Below, piece after piece: positions 16,648 to 24,706 of a stretch of 33,821 bases of DNA. This DNA is from Oscillospiraceae bacterium. Lineage in GTDB: Bacteria; Bacillota; Clostridia; Oscillospirales; Acutalibacteraceae. Position 1 is the stretch's first letter. Each line of letters begins with the position of its first letter. The notes under the pieces were generated by a model. That model was not told where the DNA came from. It saw nothing but the letters and a program-made list of their open reading frames with translations, and made no database searches. Made by a program: the position numbers and the translations under genes. Location: contig SVPL01000028.1 of the NCBI GenBank assembly GCA_015065925.1, positions 1-33,821 of the forward strand. The letters run 5' to 3'.

Positions 16648-16649
16648 GC
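16621..16649 (-). promoter_or_regulatory. Possible sigma-E-type sporulation promoter for bofA
   Basis: On the reverse strand GCATAAA (16643-16649), a 14-nt spacer and CATAGTAT (16621-16628) match the sigma-E pattern (KMATAWW, then CATACAHT) at 13 of 15 positions. A start near 16614 would leave the AAGGAG site free and exclude the pairing arm. Confidence 0.45.
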
Positions 16650-16664
16650 CGCTAAGTGGATTAA

Positions 16665-17663
16665 CTATTTATAAAGTTTTTGGATTTCTAATGAGCGCTC
16701 AAGGATTTTCTCTTTAAGGTACTGGGGAGACTCAACACGCATTTTATTACCAAATTGCATTATCCAAGTCACCAGTCCTTCACTGATAAAGGCTTTGTGA
16801 CTGAATTTGAAGCGATTTTTTTCGCTTTCACGAATAAAAATTTTATCCCCAAATCGGTCAATTACTTGCTCTAAAATTTCTGTATTGCAATCTAAAACAA
16901 TATCTTCTTGGCTACCGCTGAACATATTAAATACCTTTTCGGAATAGTCAGCAGTATTAAATTCGTTTTTATAGTCACTGACCTCACAAAAATGTCGAAA
17001 ATCTTCTTTGGTCAGACTCACACCCTTCATTCTATCAAGACGCAAATGCATTAAATTATTATATTTTTCATTGTTGCATACTAAATAGTAATGATCGTCT
17101 GACCAAATAAGGGCGTATGGACTTACCACCATTTTTTTGGTTACCATTTCGGGTGTGCGACCGTTTTTAAGTGTATGACGGATGTAATTAATGGATATTT
17201 TCTTTTTTTCATCAATTCCACGCTCTATGGCATCTATGCTGTAATAGATTTCTTCGTTCTCGCATTTGTTTCGGTTATCAATAAAGGTTCTTGATGCAAA
17301 TTTTTCGGCTTGATATTCATTTAAAAGACCTTTTAACTTTTTAACAAGAATACCCGTTTTTTTGTGTGTTATAAAATCGGCGGCAAGAACCGCATCGGTA
17401 AGCAGAGCGACTTCGGGAAGCTCAAATTCCCTGCCGCTTAAAAAATATCCCGATTTGGAGCCCTTTGTGCTGATAATATCATAGCCGCATAGGTTCAAGG
17501 CTTCAATATCCTCATAGATTGTCTTGCGGTCACAGCAAATATCCTGCATTTCTAAAAGCTCCATAAGCTCGCGTGCGTTAAGAGGATGGTTTTCGTCGGT
17601 TTTTTGCATTAAAATATTTAAAAGCACAAGAATTCTTTTTCTTTGATTTCGTCTACCTGTCAT
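16665..17663 (-). CDS. WYL-domain transcriptional regulator
   Basis: A 332-residue protein with an N-terminal winged helix-turn-helix (about 1-70, with DRKTIYEDIEAL as recognition region) and a WYL domain (about 140-260) containing SPYALIWSDDHYYLV, followed by a C-terminal extension. WYL domains are thought to sense ligands, often nucleic-acid products. The target genes are unknown. Its ATG overlaps the stop of the Toprim gene by 4 bases (ATGA), so it is made from the alaS-comEC-holA operon rather than alone. That position, next to DNA uptake and replication genes, suggests but does not show a role in the DNA-damage or nucleic-acid response. Confidence 0.88.
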   Translation of the reverse strand: MTGRRNQRKRILVLLNILMQKTDENHPLNARELMELLEMQDICCDRKTIYEDIEALNLCGYDIISTKGSKSGYFLSGREFELPEVALLTDAVLAADFITHKKTGILVKKLKGLLNEYQAEKFASRTFIDNRNKCENEEIYYSIDAIERGIDEKKKISINYIRHTLKNGRTPEMVTKKMVVSPYALIWSDDHYYLVCNNEKYNNLMHLRLDRMKGVSLTKEDFRHFCEVSDYKNEFNTADYSEKVFNMFSGSQEDIVLDCNTEILEQVIDRFGDKIFIRESEKNRFKFSHKAFISEGLVTWIMQFGNKMRVESPQYLKEKILERSLEIQKLYK

Positions 17664-18253
17664 CCATTTGCACCTCGTTTATAATCTTCCATAATGCTTA
17701 TAATTTCATCTTCATCGGATATTTCACTAAGAATTTTTTTAAGGGTTGCGGTAGAAACACAGTAGGGGAGATTTAACCTATCTAAAAGATATTTTCTTTT
17801 TAGTCTACTGTCTTCTCCGCCGCTGAGACCTTGCGACATTAAAAACGCCGTTGTTATGGGAGCCTTGCTTTTTTTTGTTTGGTTTGGTAAAAAGCGCTCA
17901 AAAGCCTTCAAAATGGTTTCTTTATCTATACCCTCAACACCAAGTAATCCTTCACTTGAAGCTTTGGCTTTTCGCCTTTCTTTGCCCTTTATACGGGGTA
18001 AAAATATGTGGTGAATTTTATCTTCGGATAGTATGTTTTTAAGATAGGAACGAATTATTCCACCTGCGCTATCACTATCGGTGAGCACAATTATTCCGTT
18101 CTTTTGGGAAAGCTTTTTAATAAGTTGAACCTTTTCCTTATTTTTAAAAATACCAAACCCTTCGGTAGTTAGAATTACCGTATCGAAAATTGAGGATAGT
18201 TTAATTTTATCATACTTTCCTTCAACTATAATCGGTAAATCAAGTTTAATCAT
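17660..18253 (-). CDS. Toprim-domain protein, RNase M5-like
   Basis: A 197-residue protein with an N-terminal Toprim fold: Glu11 in IIVEGKYDK and the DxD pair Asp59/Asp61 in IVLTDSDSAGG. The following FLPRIKGKERR and GLLGVEGID match the middle region of RNase M5, the enzyme that matures 5S rRNA, and the length agrees (186 in B. subtilis). Several clostridial members of this group are simply annotated as Toprim proteins, so the RNase M5 function is likely but unproven. It overlaps holA by 4 bases and the WYL gene by 4 bases. Confidence 0.8.
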   Translation of the reverse strand: MIKLDLPIIVEGKYDKIKLSSIFDTVILTTEGFGIFKNKEKVQLIKKLSQKNGIIVLTDSDSAGGIIRSYLKNILSEDKIHHIFLPRIKGKERRKAKASSEGLLGVEGIDKETILKAFERFLPNQTKKSKAPITTAFLMSQGLSGGEDSRLKRKYLLDRLNLPYCVSTATLKKILSEISDEDEIISIMEDYKRGANG

Positions 18254-19308
18254 TTTCCACCACCTGCAGTGATTTTAAGTATTTTGGTTATTAGTATTTC
18301 AAGGGCGGTTGCGCCGCTGTTACCGCTTAATTTAGTGTTGTTTTTGACCATTTCATCGCTTTTAAAAATTTCCTTTAAAATATCGCTTATTTGCTTTTGA
18401 TTTAAATATCTTCCATCTCTTGCGGCATTATTCAAAACAAATGCTCTTTGTGGCGGATATCCAAAATCTGTGGCAATACTTTCGGGCTTTTTGCCTGCAT
18501 CAATGGCGGCTTTAACTCTGAAAATATCAACATAAGCTGAAGCAATAAGGGCGTGAATTTCGACAGGCAAAACACCTTCAGCCAAAAGATTATTAAGGGA
18601 ATGATAAACCTTTTCCGCTTTGCCTTGAAGCAAAAAACGGGAAATATCATAAACCGATGCTTCAACCGTCTTTACACAAATTAAATCTACCGTTTCTTTT
18701 TCTATAACGGCATTTTCTTCGGTGAAGCTGCAAAGCTTTTCAACCTCATTTATAAGTATATTTAAATCGGTACCGCATACAGAAATCATATATTTTGCAA
18801 CAGAAAGGTCTAGCTTTCTTAATCTTTTAGCGGCAGATGCCGATAGCATCTTTGCAAGCTCGGCTTCGGTTTTGTGATTGAGTTCGCACACTACACCTCC
18901 GCCTTTTTCTACCGATTTCATAAGTTTTTTAAATCGGTCGGATTTTTTAGTGTTTATGGATAATACATCATAATAAAGCACCAAAATATTGCAATCGTGA
19001 GGAGATTCAACAAGGGCTTGAAGATCTTTAAAAGTGGAAATTGGACAGGATTCAAAATCAAAATTAGAAGCCAGAACACAAATTCTTTCTCCTGTAAAGG
19101 AAAACTGAAAATATCTGTCATAAATATCTTGTAAAGAGCAGTTTTCTTGCATTGTAAAAAGATTAAAATCAGGATTTTGCGGTACTGATTTTTTGGCAAT
19201 AAGATTGGCATAATGCTTTGTAAGATAGGGGTCGTTGCCAACCAGTAGATATATGGGCTTAATGCTTCCGCGTGATATGGTAGCCTTTAAATCATGCTCC
19301 TCGATCAT
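18250..19308 (-). CDS. holA: DNA polymerase III delta subunit
   Basis: A 352-residue clamp-loader subunit that opens the sliding clamp during replication. The N-terminal start IKPIYLLVGNDPYL is the family's degenerate Walker-like region, with a helical lid and a C-terminal oligomerisation domain (QKQISDILKEIFKSDEMVKN). CGGAGG precedes the ATG. It follows comEC by 14 nt, an order widespread in Firmicutes, and overlaps the Toprim gene (ATGA), so the two should be translated together. Confidence 0.92.
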   Translation of the reverse strand: MIEEHDLKATISRGSIKPIYLLVGNDPYLTKHYANLIAKKSVPQNPDFNLFTMQENCSLQDIYDRYFQFSFTGERICVLASNFDFESCPISTFKDLQALVESPHDCNILVLYYDVLSINTKKSDRFKKLMKSVEKGGGVVCELNHKTEAELAKMLSASAAKRLRKLDLSVAKYMISVCGTDLNILINEVEKLCSFTEENAVIEKETVDLICVKTVEASVYDISRFLLQGKAEKVYHSLNNLLAEGVLPVEIHALIASAYVDIFRVKAAIDAGKKPESIATDFGYPPQRAFVLNNAARDGRYLNQKQISDILKEIFKSDEMVKNNTKLSGNSGATALEILITKILKITAGGGK

Positions 19309-19322
19309 AGTTAACCTCCGTT

Positions 19323-21530
19323 TTAAAATTCAATGGTGTAGGCTTTAGTGCCAAGAGTTATATAATTAATGTTTTGTGTTTTTAAAGCTTCTTCTATGGC
19401 AGTTTTTGCTTCATCAGAACCAATTATTACGCAATGGGAAACCGTGTGCTCAATATTTTGGATAAGATTATTTGCACATATTAAAATTGGATTTTCGTAT
19501 TTGCAGTGGCTGAATAAAGTGTTTATATCACCTGTGCCTGTATAAATTACCATAGTATGGTCGATAAAATTTACTATTGTACCAATATCGGCAATGGTGA
19601 TAATTTCAGTATTACCTGAAGTGAAGCTTATTTTATAATCGAAAGATTTGAAGTTTTGGTTTGAAATATAATCAAGTTTTTCTGTGTAATCTCCTGTTTT
19701 GGGATAAATTACATTTGCCTCAGGATTTTGAAAAACCATTTCGGGCGTACCTGCCGCAAAGGTTTTGTTTGCTGTTGGTATAATAATATGGTCAATGTCT
19801 TGTTTGCACATTTTAACCATAAAATTTTCAATTTTATTATAATCAGTAAGGGAATCGCCTGCGCCAATGGCAAAAACATCTGTTTCGGTTTTAATGAGAA
19901 TACTGGCGCCCTTTCCTACATTTGGAATAGTGATTTGTGTTTTAGGAGAAATGTCATAAAAGAAAACTGCGCTACTAACAGAAAGTAATACCATTGCAGA
20001 AGCACATAGCTTTAATGATATTCTAACCGTTGCTTTTTTGTTTGATTTTTTGGCAAGAATTAAAAGAGGAATACTAATTATAAGAATTGCAAAGGATATT
20101 AAGTATTCCTTTCTGGCAGGGATGGAAGCAAAATCTATATCGGCGCAAATAGCGGTTATTTTCACTATATAACGCACCAATGTATAAATTACAAATAAAG
20201 GAAGTGTAGCTGATGCTTTTAAAATAGAAGGAAGGGAAATAAGGGCTACTCCAATGAAAGAAAAAGAGGTAAGCAAGCTGGCGGCATAGCCTGTTAAAAG
20301 GTTAGTAACAGGAGCAATTAAAGAGATATAACCTAAATAAATAATGCATACGGGCATAGTGGCAATGGTAGCCGAAAGGCTTTGTGAAAGAGAAAATATT
20401 ATACCCTTTGCGAATTTACCGGGTTTTATAATTTTTGAAACCAAGGAAGTAAAAGTATCAACCAAAATAGGACATATAAATAAAAGACCAAATGTAGAAA
20501 GCAGAGATAACAATAAAGAAATATTACCAAATCCTAAAGGATTAAAAAATAACAAAATTACGGTAGCCGCACCAAGAGAATTAAGTGAATCAGGCTTTTT
20601 GAAAATTAAATTTCCAATAATAATTATAACATAAGTCAGGGCGGCGCGCAAAATTGAAGGAGTAAATCCGCATATTGCAGTCATAGAGAATATTGCACCC
20701 AAAATAAGTAAGTTCGTTTTTATACGCCCGATTTTTAGAGCAGAAAATATTTTGATTAAAAGTCCATATATTATACCTAAATGCATACCCGAGACAACCA
20801 ACATATGGGTTATACCTGCGGTTTTTGCATCACTTTCAAATTCGGGATTTAAATTACTTCTATCTCCCAAAAGTATTGCTGAAACTACAGCGGCATCATC
20901 AAAATACATATTATCAAAAAGTCTGTCATTCAGCCATTCTCTCAGGTCATAAAAAATCGCATAAAACGGTCTGTTTTTTCCTAAGCTTTCATCAAGGGAT
21001 ATTATATAGCCCCCTGCATAAACTTTATCTGCAAGAGATGAATTTCGGTATATATCTAAGTCATTAAATTGAACGGTTAAACGAAGTTTATCAAAAACAT
21101 TTGCACCAATTTCGTTAATATCGCTTAGCCGAATTTTAAGCTTTTGAGGAATATTAGTAGGGGGAGAGGGCTTGCCTTCTTCGCTGATTAAGGTTATTTG
21201 TTCGGTTTTCAAAAAATATACAGAGTAGGTATCGTAATGAGTGGGATATTCACAAACAGTTCCTATAATTTCGGCGTTAAACCCAATCATTTTTTCGGCG
21301 GGTTTAATTTTAGCCGAATAGGTGTGAAGTCCTAAAAGAGTAAAAATAAGTAATATTAATAGTAAGGTTTTTAGCCCGTTAACAACAATCTTTTTGCGTA
21401 AAATAATAAGTAAAATCAGAATTACAAAAACAATAAGCGCAATTATAAAAGAAAAATAGGTTGGTAGATATAAAAGAGTTGCCGATATCGCAAGTATACT
21501 TGCACCGGTATAAAATAAAACTCTTGCCAT
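19323..21530 (-). CDS. comEC: ComEC DNA-uptake channel with a degenerate metallo-beta-lactamase domain
   Basis: A 735-residue membrane protein. Two N-terminal helices lead to an OB-fold region (about 80-180), then the ComEC core with many helices, recognised by ITHMLVVSGMHLGI (about 240-253), and a C-terminal beta-lactamase-like domain (about 533-735). ComEC forms the channel through which single-stranded DNA enters competent cells. The C-terminal domain begins normally (IPNVGKGASILI), but the expected HxHxDH metal motif is replaced around residues 585-597 (PTANKTFAAGTPE), so nuclease activity is probably lost. GGAGAT precedes the start. It lies between the HIT gene and holA. Confidence 0.92.
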   Translation of the reverse strand: MARVLFYTGASILAISATLLYLPTYFSFIIALIVFVILILLIILRKKIVVNGLKTLLLILLIFTLLGLHTYSAKIKPAEKMIGFNAEIIGTVCEYPTHYDTYSVYFLKTEQITLISEEGKPSPPTNIPQKLKIRLSDINEIGANVFDKLRLTVQFNDLDIYRNSSLADKVYAGGYIISLDESLGKNRPFYAIFYDLREWLNDRLFDNMYFDDAAVVSAILLGDRSNLNPEFESDAKTAGITHMLVVSGMHLGIIYGLLIKIFSALKIGRIKTNLLILGAIFSMTAICGFTPSILRAALTYVIIIIGNLIFKKPDSLNSLGAATVILLFFNPLGFGNISLLLSLLSTFGLLFICPILVDTFTSLVSKIIKPGKFAKGIIFSLSQSLSATIATMPVCIIYLGYISLIAPVTNLLTGYAASLLTSFSFIGVALISLPSILKASATLPLFVIYTLVRYIVKITAICADIDFASIPARKEYLISFAILIISIPLLILAKKSNKKATVRISLKLCASAMVLLSVSSAVFFYDISPKTQITIPNVGKGASILIKTETDVFAIGAGDSLTDYNKIENFMVKMCKQDIDHIIIPTANKTFAAGTPEMVFQNPEANVIYPKTGDYTEKLDYISNQNFKSFDYKISFTSGNTEIITIADIGTIVNFIDHTMVIYTGTGDINTLFSHCKYENPILICANNLIQNIEHTVSHCVIIGSDEAKTAIEEALKTQNINYITLGTKAYTIEF

Positions 21531-21566
21531 AATATCTCCAACCTATTTATTAATAGTTAAAACTTA

Positions 21567-21905
21567 TCAACCTGGAGGCCAAGCTAAATTCCTTCTTGCC
21601 AAAAGATGAAAATGAATGTGCCCAACTGTTTGACCACCATCTTCGCCGCAATTATTTACAACTCTAAAACCATTTTCAAGATTGTTTTCCTTAGCAATTT
21701 TTGCAATAGCTTCATATACGGCAGAAATATAATGACTATTTTCTGAAGTTATATCAGCGGCAGAAACAATGTGCTTTTTAGGGATTACAATAACGTGGAA
21801 CGGTGCTTTTGGGTCAATATCATTAAAAGCCAAAACTTTGTCATCTTCATAAACCTTGGTGCTGGGAATATCGCCCGATATTATTTTACAAAAAATACAG
21901 TCCAT
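21567..21905 (-). CDS. HIT-family nucleotide hydrolase/transferase
   Basis: A 112-residue histidine-triad protein of the HinT branch, which hydrolyses nucleoside phosphoramidates or similar adenylates. The triad is GHIHFHLL (His96, His98, His100), and the C-terminal LAWPPG is typical of the branch. CIFCKI near the start may bind zinc. GGGAGG precedes the ATG. It follows alaS by 14 nt; HinT enzymes can clear aminoacyl-AMP made by tRNA synthetases, so the pairing with alanyl-tRNA synthetase makes sense but is an inference. Confidence 0.92.
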   Translation of the reverse strand: MDCIFCKIISGDIPSTKVYEDDKVLAFNDIDPKAPFHVIVIPKKHIVSAADITSENSHYISAVYEAIAKIAKENNLENGFRVVNNCGEDGGQTVGHIHFHLLARRNLAWPPG

Positions 21906-21919
21906 TTAAAAGCCTCCCA

Positions 21920-24547
21920 TTATTTTTTAAGATTTGCAACAATTTCGGTAACCTTTTCAAGAGCATCTTCAATTTTAGAGAGGTCTTTACCGCCAGCCAT
22001 TGCTGCATCAGGTTTACCGCCGCCATTACCGCCTGTAATTTTAGCAACCTCGCGTACAATGTTACCTGCGTGGCACCCCTTTTCAATTGCGTTCTTACCG
22101 CAAGCGGAAACAAAGGTTAGTTTTTCACCGTTGGTAGTTGCAAATACCAAAACGGTATCGGTAAATTCAGATTTAATAGCGTCACAAATTGTACGGGCTA
22201 CAGAAACATCGGTTTGTTTAAGAAACTTTGCAATTACTCTAACATCCCCAACATTTACGGCAGATACCATCATTTCGCTGACTTTAGAAGCGGCAAGCTT
22301 GGATTCCAAAACAGAAATCTGACGGTCTTTTTCTTTTAATTCTGTATTAAGCTGAGCTGCCTTTGAAGCAATATCCATAGGATTTGCAAGTTTAAATTCG
22401 GCGGCAGTTTTTATAACAAGTGATTTATATTCATCTAAATATTTTAAAACTCCAACACCTGTGACGGCGGTTATACGCCTTACGCCTGCTGCAACAGAGC
22501 TTTCAGAGATGATTTTGAAAAGTCCAATTTCAGATGTGTTTGTAACATGAGTACCACCGCAAAGCTCGGTAGAAAAATCTTTAACCGAAACAACGCGTAC
22601 AGTATCACCGTATTTTTCGCCAAACAATGCCATTGCGCCCATTGCCTTTGCTTGTTCAATAGGCATTTCCTTAGTTTCAACAGAAGTGCCCGATAAAATA
22701 ACTCGGTTTACCTCTGCCTCAACCTTTTCTAACTCTTCGGGGGTAAGCGCAGAAAAATGTGTGAAGTCAAAACGAACTTCATCTTTATTTACTAATTGAC
22801 CAGCTTGTTCAACATGTTCACCCAGGAATTTTCTAAGAGCAGCCTGAAGAAGGTGAGCAGAAGTATGATTGCGGCAGGTAGCAGAGCGAGTATTGGCATT
22901 TACATCGGCAAAAACACAGTCATTAACCGAAACTGCGCCTGAAACTACTTTACCATTGTGCAGGAAAATTCCGTTTCCGTTTTTGTTAACAGACATTACC
23001 TCAAAAACAAAATCACCTGAACGGATTGTACCAAAGTCACCAACCTGACCGCCGCTTTCGGCATAAAATGGGGTGGAATCAAGTACAATAGTAGCATTTT
23101 GACCGTCTGTTGCAGAAGAAACAAGCTCACCGTCAACTATAATTGCATTGATTGTAGCAGGAGCTTTATGCTCAGAGTATCCTACAAATTTTGTGGCATC
23201 AATACCCTCGAGTAATGAATCATCACCCTTCCAAGCGTTGGTGTCAGAATCTTTTCTGGCATTTCTTGCACGGTCTTTTTGTTCTTGCATCAGCTTTTTA
23301 AAGCCTTCAACATCAACTGAAATACCTTTTTCTTCCAAGATATCACAGGTTAAATCAAGGGGGAAGCCATAGGTATCATTAAGCTTAAAGGCTTCTTCAC
23401 CCGAAAGAACCTTTTCGCCTGAAGCGATAAAGTCATTAAGTCTGCCTAGTCCTTGGTCGATTGTTTTAAGAAAACTTTCTTCTTCGCGACCAACAACCAT
23501 TTTAATGTGAGCCATTTTTGTTTTAAGCTCGGGATATGCTTCACCGCTTTCGCCTACAACGGTGTCAATAAGCTCTACAAGGAAGGGACGCTCAATACCA
23601 AGAAGTCTACCGTGACGGGCGGCACGACGGAGAAGTCTGCGAAGTACATAGCCTCTACCTTCGTTAGAGGGCATAACGCCATCGGCAATCATAAAACTTG
23701 TAGAACGAATATGGTCGGTAATAACGCGCATAGAAACATCGGACTTTTCGTCGGCTTTATAGGTTATACCGCATATTTTGGAAAGGTGCTTCATTATGTT
23801 CTGAATGGTATCAACCTCGAAAATATTATCAACACCCTGAGAAATACAAGCAAGACGCTCAAGTCCCATACCGGTATCAATATTGGGGTGGTCAAGGGGA
23901 GTGTAGTTGCCGTTTCCGTCGGAGTCAAACTGAGTGAAAACAAGGTTCCAAAATTCAACATAGCGGTCACATTCGCAACCAATAGCGCAATCGGGCTTAC
24001 CACAGCCGTATTTTTCGCCGCGGTCGTAGTGAAGCTCAGAGCAAGGACCGCAAGGACCTGTACCGTGCTCCCAGAAGTTATCCTCTTTACCCATACGAAC
24101 AATGCGGTCGGGCGAAACGCCAACCTCTTTGGTCCAAATGTCAAAAGCCTCATCATCATCCTGATAAATGGTTATCCAAAGCTTGTCTACAGGCATTTCC
24201 AAAACCTTGGTACAAAACTCCCAAGCCCAAGCTGTGGCTTCGTGTTTGAAGTAATCACCGAACGAGAAGTTACCAAGCATTTCAAAAAATGTGCCGTGAC
24301 GGGCGGTTTTACCAACGCTTTCAATATCGGGGGTACGAATACACTTCTGGCAGGTAGTTACTCTTTTTTTAGGGGGAGTAATTTCACCTGTGAAATATTT
24401 TTTCATAGGCGCCATACCCGAGTTAATAAGCAGCAAAGATTTGTCATTGTTTGGTACTAAAGAGAAACTATCTAAGCGTAAATGCTCTTTGCTTTCATAA
24501 AAAGCGAGATATTTTTCTCTAAGAGTATTTAGGGACATCCATTCCAT
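21920..24547 (-). CDS. alaS: Alanyl-tRNA synthetase
   Basis: An 875-residue enzyme charging tRNA-Ala, of full family length. The catalytic domain begins with LREKYLAFYESKEHLRLDS; the editing domain carries the zinc motifs HTSAHLL and LCGGTHV; and the C-terminal DHHA1 part ends with a Gly-rich GGNGGGKPD. I chose the ATG at 24547 because GAGGTG lies 7 nt before it; a longer frame from 24616 reads through the promoter. It is the first gene of a reverse operon with the HIT gene, comEC, holA, the Toprim gene and the WYL gene. A long open frame on the forward strand inside this gene is a shadow. Confidence 0.97.
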   Translation of the reverse strand: MEWMSLNTLREKYLAFYESKEHLRLDSFSLVPNNDKSLLLINSGMAPMKKYFTGEITPPKKRVTTCQKCIRTPDIESVGKTARHGTFFEMLGNFSFGDYFKHEATAWAWEFCTKVLEMPVDKLWITIYQDDDEAFDIWTKEVGVSPDRIVRMGKEDNFWEHGTGPCGPCSELHYDRGEKYGCGKPDCAIGCECDRYVEFWNLVFTQFDSDGNGNYTPLDHPNIDTGMGLERLACISQGVDNIFEVDTIQNIMKHLSKICGITYKADEKSDVSMRVITDHIRSTSFMIADGVMPSNEGRGYVLRRLLRRAARHGRLLGIERPFLVELIDTVVGESGEAYPELKTKMAHIKMVVGREEESFLKTIDQGLGRLNDFIASGEKVLSGEEAFKLNDTYGFPLDLTCDILEEKGISVDVEGFKKLMQEQKDRARNARKDSDTNAWKGDDSLLEGIDATKFVGYSEHKAPATINAIIVDGELVSSATDGQNATIVLDSTPFYAESGGQVGDFGTIRSGDFVFEVMSVNKNGNGIFLHNGKVVSGAVSVNDCVFADVNANTRSATCRNHTSAHLLQAALRKFLGEHVEQAGQLVNKDEVRFDFTHFSALTPEELEKVEAEVNRVILSGTSVETKEMPIEQAKAMGAMALFGEKYGDTVRVVSVKDFSTELCGGTHVTNTSEIGLFKIISESSVAAGVRRITAVTGVGVLKYLDEYKSLVIKTAAEFKLANPMDIASKAAQLNTELKEKDRQISVLESKLAASKVSEMMVSAVNVGDVRVIAKFLKQTDVSVARTICDAIKSEFTDTVLVFATTNGEKLTFVSACGKNAIEKGCHAGNIVREVAKITGGNGGGKPDAAMAGGKDLSKIEDALEKVTEIVANLKK

Positions 24548-24587
24548 TAAAAAACACCTCAAAATTAAAACATAATAATACTTATAA

Positions 24588-24616
24588 ATTATATACTTAA
24601 AGGTGATTTTTGTCAA
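24588..24616 (-). promoter_or_regulatory. Consensus promoter of the alaS operon
   Basis: On the reverse strand TTGACA (24611-24616) and TATAAT (24588-24593) are exactly 17 nt apart, a perfect sigma-A promoter. The leader is only about 35 nt, too short for a T-box riboswitch. Confidence 0.9.
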
Positions 24617-24647
24617 TACAAAAGGTTACAAAAGAACAATATTTGTA

Positions 24648-24676
24648 TTGAAATTTTTAAATAACAGTAGTAAAAT
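24648..24676 (+). promoter_or_regulatory. Promoter of the phosphatase-like gene
   Basis: TTGAAA (24648-24653) and TAAAAT (24671-24676) at 17-nt spacing, divergent from the alaS promoter. Confidence 0.7.
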
Positions 24677-24706
24677 AATAAAAAAGTCAAATAGGGGTAT
24701 GGAAAT

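Noticed and set aside
23453-24460. 335-codon open frame on the forward strand inside alaS
   Set aside because: It lies wholly antisense to a clear alaS, has no ribosome-binding site, and its composition is that expected of the complement of a conserved gene.
24548-24587. T-box riboswitch before alaS
   Set aside because: The promoter is a perfect match only about 35 nt from the start codon, which leaves no room for a T-box leader.
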